DNA from: Clostridiales bacterium
Lineage (GTDB): Bacteria > Bacillota > Clostridia > Saccharofermentanales > Saccharofermentanaceae
Length of the DNA stretch: 8,710 nucleotides
NCBI GenBank assembly: GCA_003543635.1
Contig: DNAE01000004.1
Coordinates: 1 to 8,710, forward strand
Direction of reading: 5' to 3'
Shown: positions 1-5,961 of the stretch, in pieces
How positions within the stretch are numbered: position 1 is the first letter of the stretch
Layout of the letters: each line of letters starts with the position of its first letter
Notes under the pieces: model-generated
What the model was told of the DNA's origin: nothing
Database searches by the model: none
The model's input: only the letters and a program-made list of their open reading frames with translations
Program-made: the position numbers and the translations under genes

Positions 1-593
1 GAGAGGGGAATGGCGTTGGCAACTCTCTCATCGTGTGCATCGAAGGTGATGATGTTTGCAACTCCCAGGTTATAGAGCTCTTCCAGAGCGAATGCGCAGT
101 CCAGGGACTCTCTTGAATTCCTCTTGTGCTGGCGGCTCTCATAGAGGAAGGGCATGATGACGTTGATCCTTCTGGCCTTACCGGAACATGCCAGGATAAC
201 TCTCTTGAGATCCTGATAGTGGTCGTCGGGGCTCATCCTGTTCATCTGACCGAACATCTTATATTCGATGGAGGGATTCATCACATCGCTTACGATATAG
301 AGGTCGTGGCCTCTTACGGTGTTCTTGACGACTGCCTTTCCTTCTCCGGAGGAGAATCTGGTGTTATCCACGTCTATCCTGTAGTCGTTCCTGTAGAAGC
401 CCGGATACTTGGAAACGATTGCTTCCTGCTGGTATTCGGATCTTCTCGTATTAAGGTAATAGTTGACCTTTTCGGTGAATTCAACGCTTCCTTTAAGGGG
501 GATAAGTCCGATGGGGCCCACGGGAGCCATGGGGTTTTCTCCATACTGATTGTAACGGGAGTAGGATTTCTCATCAGAAGGAACTGAAGTCAT
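1..593 (-). CDS. prs: Ribose-phosphate pyrophosphokinase (PRPP synthetase), 3' end cut by window edge
   Basis: Predicted cytosolic enzyme making PRPP from ribose 5-phosphate and ATP for purine, pyrimidine, His, Trp and NAD synthesis. Only the first 197 residues are in the window; the frame is open to base 1. Visible family features are the GPIGLI N-terminal strand (26-31), SPDDHYQDL (121-129), a basic ATP-site segment ESRQHKR (152-158) matching the RQ of classical enzymes, and FDAHDERVANAIPL (184-197), equivalent to the catalytic-His/metal segment. The PRPP loop lies beyond the edge. It belongs to the longer clostridial-type branch, judging by close similarity to the 395-residue paralogue 38 nt upstream. 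The start is uncertain. ATG 593 has AAAGG 12 nt upstream; ATG 530 has GGAG at 8-nt spacing and would align with the start of the paralogue. The two genes probably share one transcript. The family call is firm; catalytic status cannot be judged without the C-terminal half. Confidence 0.9.
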   Translation of the reverse strand, partial: MTSVPSDEKSYSRYNQYGENPMAPVGPIGLIPLKGSVEFTEKVNYYLNTRRSEYQQEAIVSKYPGFYRNDYRIDVDNTRFSSGEGKAVVKNTVRGHDLYIVSDVMNPSIEYKMFGQMNRMSPDDHYQDLKRVILACSGKARRINVIMPFLYESRQHKRNSRESLDCAFALEELYNLGVANIITFDAHDERVANAIPL

Positions 594-631
594 GATACAC
601 ACTTACCTTTCTTTTCTAAGTTCTTTATTAC

Positions 632-1819
632 TTACTCTTCTCCGAACTCGTCCATCAGCTCACCGATCCTGATCTGACCCAGAAGGTCTGTGATCCTGGA
701 GGTGGAGTTAATGAGATCGAATACGGATTCGTCAACGTTCAGCGCGTCTATGATCCTTGCAACATAGGGCGTCATATTGACATCTATATACCAGTCCCTC
801 GAAAGGAGTTCGGGGGTACGATATATCAAATTGGTACTGAGGACGGCTTTGATGGTCTGATCGGCATAAGCCTTATCGAAGACATTGAGTCCGTCCGTGA
901 AAAGACCGAAGGGGGAGAGGCAGTAAATATCCCTTGCTCCGATGGCCTTAAGCTTCTTGGAAGTCCTGAGCATCGTGGATCCGGAGTTGATCATGTCGTC
1001 CACGATAAGGATATCCTTACCTTCCACGGAATCTCCCAGGAACTTGTAGTCCTTGATCGGGTGAACTCCGTCAACTTTAACGGAATAATCCCTGTCCCTG
1101 TAGAATATGCCCAGGGGAAGGTTCATCATGGATGAATAGAAGATTCCGCGGTTAACTCCCGACTCGTCGGGGGAGACCACCATCGTGCAATCCTTGTCGA
1201 TCTTAAGATGATCGAAGGAGGAGAGCAGGGTGGAGATGATCTTATATGCCGATCTGGGCATATCGATACTCATGAGGGGAACGCTGTTGGCGATCCTGGT
1301 GTCATGGGGGTCAAATACAATGAGGTTGGATACTCCGAGGGAGTAGAGCTGCTGCAATACTTCGGCACAGTCCAGGGATTCCCCGGAGGAGGACCTGACT
1401 TCCCGGCGCCCCTCGTACATAAAGGGCATGATCACGTTAATGCGCCTTGCCTTGCCGCTCACCGTGGAGATTATCCTAAGAAGATCCCTGTAATTGTCGT
1501 CGGGGGAGAGAATATGCTCATATCCGAAGATATCCGTGGTGAGATTTCTGGATAAGATATCCGTTATGATGAAGATATCGTGGCCGCGGACGCTTTCTCC
1601 AAGCTGGAACTTACCCTCGCCCGTCTGGAAACGGACAAGCTTGGAATCGATGATATAGTCGGAACGAAGGTATCCGGGGGTATCGACAAAACGGTTGGAC
1701 CTGTTGGCTACGCGCTTGCTTCTCTTCTCGAAAAGTATGTTGCTGACACTCTTTACGAACTCCAGGTTCGCGGTATGTGCGATTATTCCGATTGGACCGA
1801 AAGGTTCTAAGTCAGCCAT
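632..1819 (-). CDS. PRPP synthetase-family protein, divergent paralogue with altered active-site residues
   Basis: This 395-residue protein has the two-domain PRPP synthetase layout: GPIGII (8-13), TGEGK (66-70), SPDDNYRDL (105-113), a basic segment EGRREVR (136-142), FDPHDTRIAN (169-178), VVSPDESG (214-221), a flexible-loop region FYRDRDY (239-245) and the PRPP-binding loop VDDMINSGST (273-282). Compared with the neighbouring gene and classical enzymes, several functional residues differ: RQ of the ATP site reads RR (138-139), the KRR catalytic loop reads RDR (241-243), and the usual GG after SPD is SG. It may be a weak enzyme or a non-catalytic regulatory partner, analogous to eukaryotic PRPP-synthetase-associated proteins; that is inference. 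The ATG at 1819 is chosen because AAGGAG lies 7 nt upstream; the frame can extend to a TTG at 1876, but that start has no such site. It is first of a tandem pair, 114 nt downstream of engB. Confidence 0.85.
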   Translation of the reverse strand: MADLEPFGPIGIIAHTANLEFVKSVSNILFEKRSKRVANRSNRFVDTPGYLRSDYIIDSKLVRFQTGEGKFQLGESVRGHDIFIITDILSRNLTTDIFGYEHILSPDDNYRDLLRIISTVSGKARRINVIMPFMYEGRREVRSSSGESLDCAEVLQQLYSLGVSNLIVFDPHDTRIANSVPLMSIDMPRSAYKIISTLLSSFDHLKIDKDCTMVVSPDESGVNRGIFYSSMMNLPLGIFYRDRDYSVKVDGVHPIKDYKFLGDSVEGKDILIVDDMINSGSTMLRTSKKLKAIGARDIYCLSPFGLFTDGLNVFDKAYADQTIKAVLSTNLIYRTPELLSRDWYIDVNMTPYVARIIDALNVDESVFDLINSTSRITDLLGQIRIGELMDEFGEE

Positions 1820-1847
1820 AAAAACACTCCTTGGAAGCACTAAGTTC

Positions 1848-1876
1848 AGTATCCTAAAAAAAGAAAACAATTGCAA
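1848..1876 (-). promoter_or_regulatory. Possible promoter for the PRPP synthetase pair
   Basis: On the minus strand TTGCAA (1876-1871) and GATACT (1853-1848) are separated by exactly 17 nt. Each matches the sigma-A consensus at 4 of 6 positions. Transcription would begin near 1841, giving a leader of about 22 nt that carries the AAGGAG ribosome binding site. The -35 lies inside the palindrome described separately. The match is modest and the A/T-rich context makes chance hits likely. Confidence 0.35.
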
Positions 1877-1887
1877 TTGTCTTATTT
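1856..1887 (-). terminator. Near-palindrome plus T-tract: weak terminator of engB or an operator
   Basis: Bases 1860-1887 form a 28-nt near-palindrome with a perfect 14-nt core (ACAATTGCAATTGT, 1867-1880). Read on the minus strand it can fold as an A/T-rich stem of about 11 pairs with one mismatch, one G.U pair and a TTGCAA loop. A run of seven T ends at 1856, and the element lies 46 nt past the engB stop. That is the layout of an intrinsic terminator, but the stem has almost no G-C pairs. The alternative is a binding site for a dimeric regulator, since it covers the -35 of the proposed promoter for the downstream pair. Confidence 0.4.
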
Positions 1888-1933
1888 GACGAAAATGATA
1901 TTAAAAGAATCGATAGAGTTTGTATTTATTTTA

Positions 1934-2533
1934 TTATAAAGAAGGAAAAAGATAGGATTCTATTGACTCTTTAAGGTCTGAAATACCTGTCTTTGCGGTG
2001 GATGAGACCGCGAAGACCCTTGCATCCTCGGAATAATCGAATACTTCCTCCAATTCCCTCAAGCGGTTCAGCATCTGCATGCGGCTCATCTTGTCGCACT
2101 TGGTAAATACAACAAAATAGGGGATCTTGTTGTCGTTCATATACTCGATCATGGCAATATCCTCCTTGGAAGGATCATGCCTTATATCTATAAGATGGAG
2201 CACAAGGTCGAACTTTCTGCCGGAGGTGAAATAGCTGTCGGCAAGCTTGTTAAAGCCCTCCTTGACCTCCTTGGAGACCCTGGCATAGCCGTATCCGGGA
2301 AGATCTGCGATGAGGAACTTACGGTCCACGTTGAAATAGACGACGGCACGGGTCTTTCCGGGACTCTGGGAGACTCTTGCAAGCTTCCTGTTGTCCGCCA
2401 GGGCGTTGATAAGGGAAGACTTTCCCGCGTTGGACCTTCCGGACATTACGATCTCGGGCATACCGTCAGAAGGGCATTTGGAGATGTCGGCGGCAAGGGT
2501 CATGAATCTTGTGTTCCTGAAATTTATGCTCAT
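1934..2533 (-). CDS. engB: Ribosome biogenesis GTP-binding protein EngB/YsxC
   Basis: Predicted cytosolic TrmE-Era-like GTPase needed for late assembly of the 50S ribosomal subunit. Length is 199 residues, normal for the family. The motifs are intact: G1 GRSNAGKSS (32-40), the switch I segment SPGKT with Thr61, G3 DLPGYG (77-82), G4 TKCDK (144-148) and a G5-like SST (around 177-179). The ATG at 2533 is preferred because MSINFRNTRF aligns with the known start of the family (E. coli YihA begins similarly, about 32 residues before GRSN) and because TATAAT sits six bases before it. The alternative is an in-frame ATG at 2548 with AGGA at 5-nt spacing, which adds five residues. The open frame continues further upstream to 2659 without family similarity. 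It is divergent from comEC, and the PRPP synthetase pair follows on the same strand. Confidence 0.95.
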   Translation of the reverse strand: MSINFRNTRFMTLAADISKCPSDGMPEIVMSGRSNAGKSSLINALADNRKLARVSQSPGKTRAVVYFNVDRKFLIADLPGYGYARVSKEVKEGFNKLADSYFTSGRKFDLVLHLIDIRHDPSKEDIAMIEYMNDNKIPYFVVFTKCDKMSRMQMLNRLRELEEVFDYSEDARVFAVSSTAKTGISDLKESIESYLFPSL

Positions 2534-2539
2534 GGAACG

Positions 2540-2567
2540 ATTATACATTAAAGTCCTAAATCGACAA
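2540..2567 (-). promoter_or_regulatory. Proposed engB promoter, leaderless
   Basis: On the minus strand TTGTCG (2567-2562, 4 of 6 to consensus) is followed after 16 nt by a perfect TATAAT (2545-2540). The predicted transcription start, seven bases past the -10, falls on the A of the ATG at 2533, so the transcript would have no leader. If an upstream promoter is used instead, the ATG at 2548 with its AGGA could be the start. Confidence 0.45.
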
Positions 2568-2574
2568 ATTGTCG
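2562..2574. repeat. Perfect 13-nt palindrome between engB and comEC, possible operator
   Basis: CGACAAATTGTCG is a perfect inverted repeat with a single central base. With one mismatched pair (2561/2575) the symmetry continues for three more A-T pairs, to 2558-2578. Its left half is the proposed -35 of engB, and it lies about 55 nt upstream of the comEC start, so a bound dimer could affect both genes. I do not recognise the cognate regulator. A hairpin-terminator reading on the plus strand (4-bp stem then six T) is unlikely, since no plus-strand gene ends here. Confidence 0.4.
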
Positions 2575-2592
2575 TTTTTTGTAACCTTTTCG

Positions 2593-2623
2593 GTGACGAT
2601 AATGCCTTCCGTTCCGCTATCAT
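2593..2623 (+). promoter_or_regulatory. Proposed comEC promoter, leaderless
   Basis: TATCAT (2618-2623) matches the -10 consensus at 5 of 6 positions, and the predicted start point is the A of the comEC ATG at 2630. The -35 is poor: GTGACG (2593-2598) is 4 of 6 but needs a 19-nt spacer. The bases just before the ATG (CCCTCC) are the complement of a Shine-Dalgarno, so no ordinary ribosome binding site is present. The -10-to-ATG layout mirrors that of engB on the other strand. Confidence 0.35.
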
Positions 2624-2629
2624 CCCTCC

Positions 2630-4855
2630 ATGAAAGAGTATTATCTGCAAAGAAGGCACATCTGTTTAAAGCTCTCCGAAGTGATCAGGGACAATATACT
2701 TGCCCTATCGGCGGTAACGGCTTTGATCTGCGTTTCCGCAAACTATTTAACGGGCACGATGATCCCGGGATTAGTGGAGGGCCTGGCGGTTTTAACGGGT
2801 ATCTTTGTCATAAAGGATAAAAATATAAGGCTCTCGCTGTCCATAGGAGTCCTTTTTATCCTTTATGCCACGGCGGTAATGGGCGGGCCATCCTGTTCAG
2901 GGGAAGCATCCTTTAAAGACGAAGTGTTTTCCGTTCAAAGGATAGAAAGAAGGTTGGATCTTACCTCAAGGCTTTATCTTCGAAGCAGAGAATACGGGAG
3001 GGTCATATTGAATATGGATATGATCCCCGAAGATATCAGCACCGGGGATATTCTCATCATAGACGGGTCCGTCAGACCTCCTGAGGGCCCCACTAACCCC
3101 GGGGAGTTCGATTACAAGAAGTATCTGAGGTCCATGGGGATAGGCGGGATCTTATACCCCGATGATATAAGGATCAGGGAGCATTCAGGAGTCATTTCCC
3201 TTATGGAGGATAGGATCGGCAGGTATTTCTTTTACCTTAGGGTGCAAAGCGCTGAGCTGTTCGGTGAATATAAGGGTGAATCCGGGGCCGTATTTACGGG
3301 GGATACCTCGCTTATATCCGATAAGACCCGCCGGGAATTCGATATTACGGGGCTTTCCCATCTCCTGGCCGTGTCCGGTACCCATTTCTCGGGTTTCCTC
3401 ATGGGCTTTCCGCTCTTTGCCGATATCACCCGTATGGACAGGAAAAAGGAGATCATCTTCCAGTTGCTCCTTTGCCTGTTCCTGGGATCCTTCACCGGTT
3501 GGTCCGGATCAGTCACGAGGGCAGCCTTCATGAGCATGGTCTCCTGCCTTTGCAGGGATCCCCTGTCGGGAATGAGCCTGGCGGTGCTGGTGATAGGTGC
3601 CTCTGACCCATATCTTCTCGTGTCCCGGGGGTTCCTTATGAGTTTTTCCTGCGGTCTGTCCGTAAGGTTCTTGGGACCCCGACTGAGGGCTTTTTTTGAG
3701 GAGAAAAAGGTTCCGGGGGCCATAACTGCGGTATTTGTTCCCGTGATAGCGGGAAGGGCGGGCATGCTGCCCTTTTGCCTTTTTACGGGGTCTCGGACGG
3801 GCTTTTTTACCATCCCGATCCTGTGGGCGGGATCTTTCCTGGCCTCTTGTGCCTGTGTTTTCTATATTCCTTCCGTGATACTAAGTCTCATGTTCGGCGA
3901 TATCTTCATTCTTCCCGCCAAACTGAGCCTTGTGGCGCTCTTGAGATTTGTTTCCCTCTCAACGGATCTGATCGGGGGAAGCCCGGATTGCGCCCCCTTT
4001 ATCCTGCCCTTTGCCTTTGTGGTGCTGATGATCCTCGCGGGGAAGGGCCGTATCCGTAGATTTCTTTTGCGGATGCTGCCTCTGATCCTTGCGCTATCCA
4101 TCGCTCTTGAGATAACGGAGCAACTTCAAAAACCCCTCGTGACCCTTGTCTTTATTGATGTGGGGCAGGGGGATTCCTGCCTTATAACGGACGGTGACAT
4201 ATCGATCCTCATTGACGGGGGGCGCTACGAATACGGAAGGACCGTATCTTCCGTGTTGGACTACTATCTCATAGACAAAGTCGATATTGCCGTCATGTCC
4301 CATATCGACGAGGATCATTCGGGAGGGATCAGATATCTTTATGAGGAGGGCAGGATAGAACGGGTCTATACCCCTGCGGAGGATAAAGCCCCCTGTCCGT
4401 CAGAGGACTTAGGATACGGGGATGAGCTGGTTGCGGGAGAAATTAGGCTCAGATGCATCTATCCTGAAAGCTCCCTCCCGAACGACGGAGGAAACGAGGG
4501 AAGCGCCGTTATACTGATGGAGGTCTCGGGCACCGGGATATTGTTTACCGGGGATATAGGCTTTGAGACCGAATCTTTGCTCCGGGAGCTCGGTCTTCTC
4601 ACGGATATCGATATCCTCAAGGTCGCCCATCACGGCAGCAGATATTCCACCTCGGAAGGATTCCTCAGGGTGACAAGCCCCGAATTATGCATCATATCGG
4701 TGGGAAGACATAATAACTACGGGCATCCCGCGAAGGAGACGCTGGAACGTATCGCCTCCTCCGGGTCAGAGGTCTTAAAGACATCTTCCTGCGGCGCCGT
4801 CACCGTTAAGATATATAAAGATCGATACCTGGCGAAGTGTTTTGTAATATCGTGA
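2630..4855 (+). CDS. comEC: ComEC/Rec2 competence DNA-uptake channel protein
   Basis: This predicted polytopic membrane protein (741 residues, usual length) conducts single-stranded DNA across the cytoplasmic membrane during natural transformation. An N-terminal hydrophobic region (about 23-86) precedes a DUF4131/OB-like soluble part (about 95-185) with the typical NPGEFDYKKYL (156-166). The Competence domain follows, with GLSHLLAVSGTHFSG (241-255) and many membrane segments to about 495. The C-terminal metallo-beta-lactamase-like domain (about 505-735) keeps FIDVGQGD (508-515), SHIDEDHSGG (557-566), FTGD (639-642), HHGS (667-670) and NNYGHP (695-700). All three domains are complete, with no frameshift. 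No Shine-Dalgarno precedes ATG 2630; a leaderless transcript is proposed, though a start further inside (GTG at codon 18) cannot be excluded. It heads a probable operon ending in holA; the comEC-holA pairing is common in Firmicutes. No other competence gene is in the window, so transformation ability remains unknown. Confidence 0.95.
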   Translation: MKEYYLQRRHICLKLSEVIRDNILALSAVTALICVSANYLTGTMIPGLVEGLAVLTGIFVIKDKNIRLSLSIGVLFILYATAVMGGPSCSGEASFKDEVFSVQRIERRLDLTSRLYLRSREYGRVILNMDMIPEDISTGDILIIDGSVRPPEGPTNPGEFDYKKYLRSMGIGGILYPDDIRIREHSGVISLMEDRIGRYFFYLRVQSAELFGEYKGESGAVFTGDTSLISDKTRREFDITGLSHLLAVSGTHFSGFLMGFPLFADITRMDRKKEIIFQLLLCLFLGSFTGWSGSVTRAAFMSMVSCLCRDPLSGMSLAVLVIGASDPYLLVSRGFLMSFSCGLSVRFLGPRLRAFFEEKKVPGAITAVFVPVIAGRAGMLPFCLFTGSRTGFFTIPILWAGSFLASCACVFYIPSVILSLMFGDIFILPAKLSLVALLRFVSLSTDLIGGSPDCAPFILPFAFVVLMILAGKGRIRRFLLRMLPLILALSIALEITEQLQKPLVTLVFIDVGQGDSCLITDGDISILIDGGRYEYGRTVSSVLDYYLIDKVDIAVMSHIDEDHSGGIRYLYEEGRIERVYTPAEDKAPCPSEDLGYGDELVAGEIRLRCIYPESSLPNDGGNEGSAVILMEVSGTGILFTGDIGFETESLLRELGLLTDIDILKVAHHGSRYSTSEGFLRVTSPELCIISVGRHNNYGHPAKETLERIASSGSEVLKTSSCGAVTVKIYKDRYLAKCFVIS

Positions 4856-4902
4856 GAATGTGATAATTTATATTAATGAGGTTTTAAAACGGGAGGATGG
4901 AT

Positions 4903-5961
4903 ATGGATAATAAAAAGGTATACAGGACCAAGGACGTCAATAAGGTTGCGATATTCATATTATGTTGTATCGTCTTTACGGTCCTTTTCTTCTTTGTTCT
5001 CAGTTCTCTGTTATCTCTTTTCCCTTTGGATCAGGATGCGGCTTTTGTTATAAACCTGATATTATCCGGCGGTATCGGTGCGGTATCCGCATTTTTCATA
5101 GCAAGGAATGCTCATCCCTCGATCCTTACCCTTGATGAGGACCGTATCACCCTGGAAAAGGGAAAAAAGGTCGAAAGCTTTACTTACGAGCAGTTCCGCG
5201 GAACTTATGTCCAGAGGAACTATACTAACGGCATCTATACCGGTTCCACGAGATATCTTCAGTACGCTGCGCAAAACGGAAATGTCCGTAGGATGATGAT
5301 CCCTTTGACCAAGGAGGAATTTTCCGATATTGAAGTCTTTATAAAGAACAGGATAAGAGGCGGCGCTCCCGTCTCCGAAGAGGAAGCGGAGCAGATCGCG
5401 GATAAGCCTGCCTTTGAGGGCGAGTATAATTTCGCCATCCCGAAGGAAGAGTTCATATCCAGGATAAACTCGAAGAAGAATCTTTGTGTCAGCATCTTTT
5501 CCGCGATAGCGGCCATTGCTTTGATCGCCCTCATAGTCCTGTTCTTCCTTCTGGATATCTGGAGTTTTGTGGCTGCAGCCGCCTTACTCGGTGGCATCGC
5601 GATCATCTTTGCGTTTTTGGCTGTCTATATGGCACGCGGTAATTACAAGAAGTCGGCGCAGAATATGCCTTCCTTCGTAAGGCTCAACGGTTACACCTTG
5701 AATATCGACGGCCGTGAGATCGCGCCCGCTGCCGTAAATGTCATCACCATGACCCCCGGAGGATATGAATCCATCGGTAAGGACGGTGAATTCAGGACCA
5801 TGGTCCTGGATCTTCGGAACGGGGAGAAGACCGTCTATTATTTCGGAACCACACCCAAGGGTGATAAGAAACTCGTATATCAGCAGTATGGTGAACTTCA
5901 GAAAGCCGTGGATTACTGGTGTTATGTAAACGGCGTGGACTTCAGGGCGGATCTCGGATGA
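4903..5961 (+). CDS. Uncharacterised four-TM membrane protein with two PH-like domains
   Basis: I do not recognise a named family. The 352-residue protein reads as two similar halves. Each half has a pair of membrane helices (about 15-37 and 47-67; about 193-217 and 220-243) followed by a beta-rich soluble stretch. These soluble parts start SILTLDEDRITLEKGKKVESF (73-93 region) and FVRLNGYTLNIDGREIAP (258-275 region). Such stretches resemble bacterial PH-like (bPH) domains that follow helical hairpins. A lysine-rich N-terminus suggests both soluble parts face the cytosol. ATG 4903 is chosen because GGGAGG lies six bases upstream; the earlier in-frame ATG at 4897 directly abuts that site. The gene lies 47 nt after comEC, and its stop overlaps the start of the next gene (ATGA), so the two are probably translationally coupled. 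The PH-like assignment is inference from hydropathy and strand pattern. Confidence 0.8.
   Translation: MDNKKVYRTKDVNKVAIFILCCIVFTVLFFFVLSSLLSLFPLDQDAAFVINLILSGGIGAVSAFFIARNAHPSILTLDEDRITLEKGKKVESFTYEQFRGTYVQRNYTNGIYTGSTRYLQYAAQNGNVRRMMIPLTKEEFSDIEVFIKNRIRGGAPVSEEEAEQIADKPAFEGEYNFAIPKEEFISRINSKKNLCVSIFSAIAAIALIALIVLFFLLDIWSFVAAAALLGGIAIIFAFLAVYMARGNYKKSAQNMPSFVRLNGYTLNIDGREIAPAAVNVITMTPGGYESIGKDGEFRTMVLDLRNGEKTVYYFGTTPKGDKKLVYQQYGELQKAVDYWCYVNGVDFRADLG

Noticed and set aside
126..587. 153-residue plus-strand open frame opposite the first PRPP synthetase gene
   Set aside because: The minus strand encodes clear PRPP synthetase motifs through the same bases; the plus frame has no recognisable family or ribosome binding site.
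1..1819. Tandem PRPP synthetase genes as a recent mobile or assembly duplication
   Set aside because: The copies differ widely along their length, with an indel near the ATP site and different N-termini, and no flanking repeats or transposase are visible.
1820..1876. N-terminal extension of the PRPP synthetase paralogue to a TTG start
   Set aside because: The extension has no family similarity, while ATG 1819 has AAGGAG at 7-nt spacing and begins just before the conserved GPIGII segment.
2562..2580. Plus-strand hairpin-plus-T6 reading of CGACAAATTGTCG as an intrinsic terminator
   Set aside because: Only a 4-bp stem forms, and no plus-strand gene ends upstream; an operator or chance palindrome is more reasonable.
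2549..2659. Upstream extension of engB toward 2659
   Set aside because: It would run through the divergent promoter region and into comEC, and the added residues match nothing in the EngB family.
3232..3813. 193-residue minus-strand open frame opposite comEC
   Set aside because: It lies entirely within comEC, is Arg/Pro/Ser-rich with no motif, and the plus-strand Competence domain explains the sequence.
4859..4867. Extended -10-like TGTGATAAT in the comEC to 4903 gap
   Set aside because: No acceptable -35 is found at 16-18 nt, and the short gap with uniform strand fits simple operon transcription. An internal promoter cannot be excluded.
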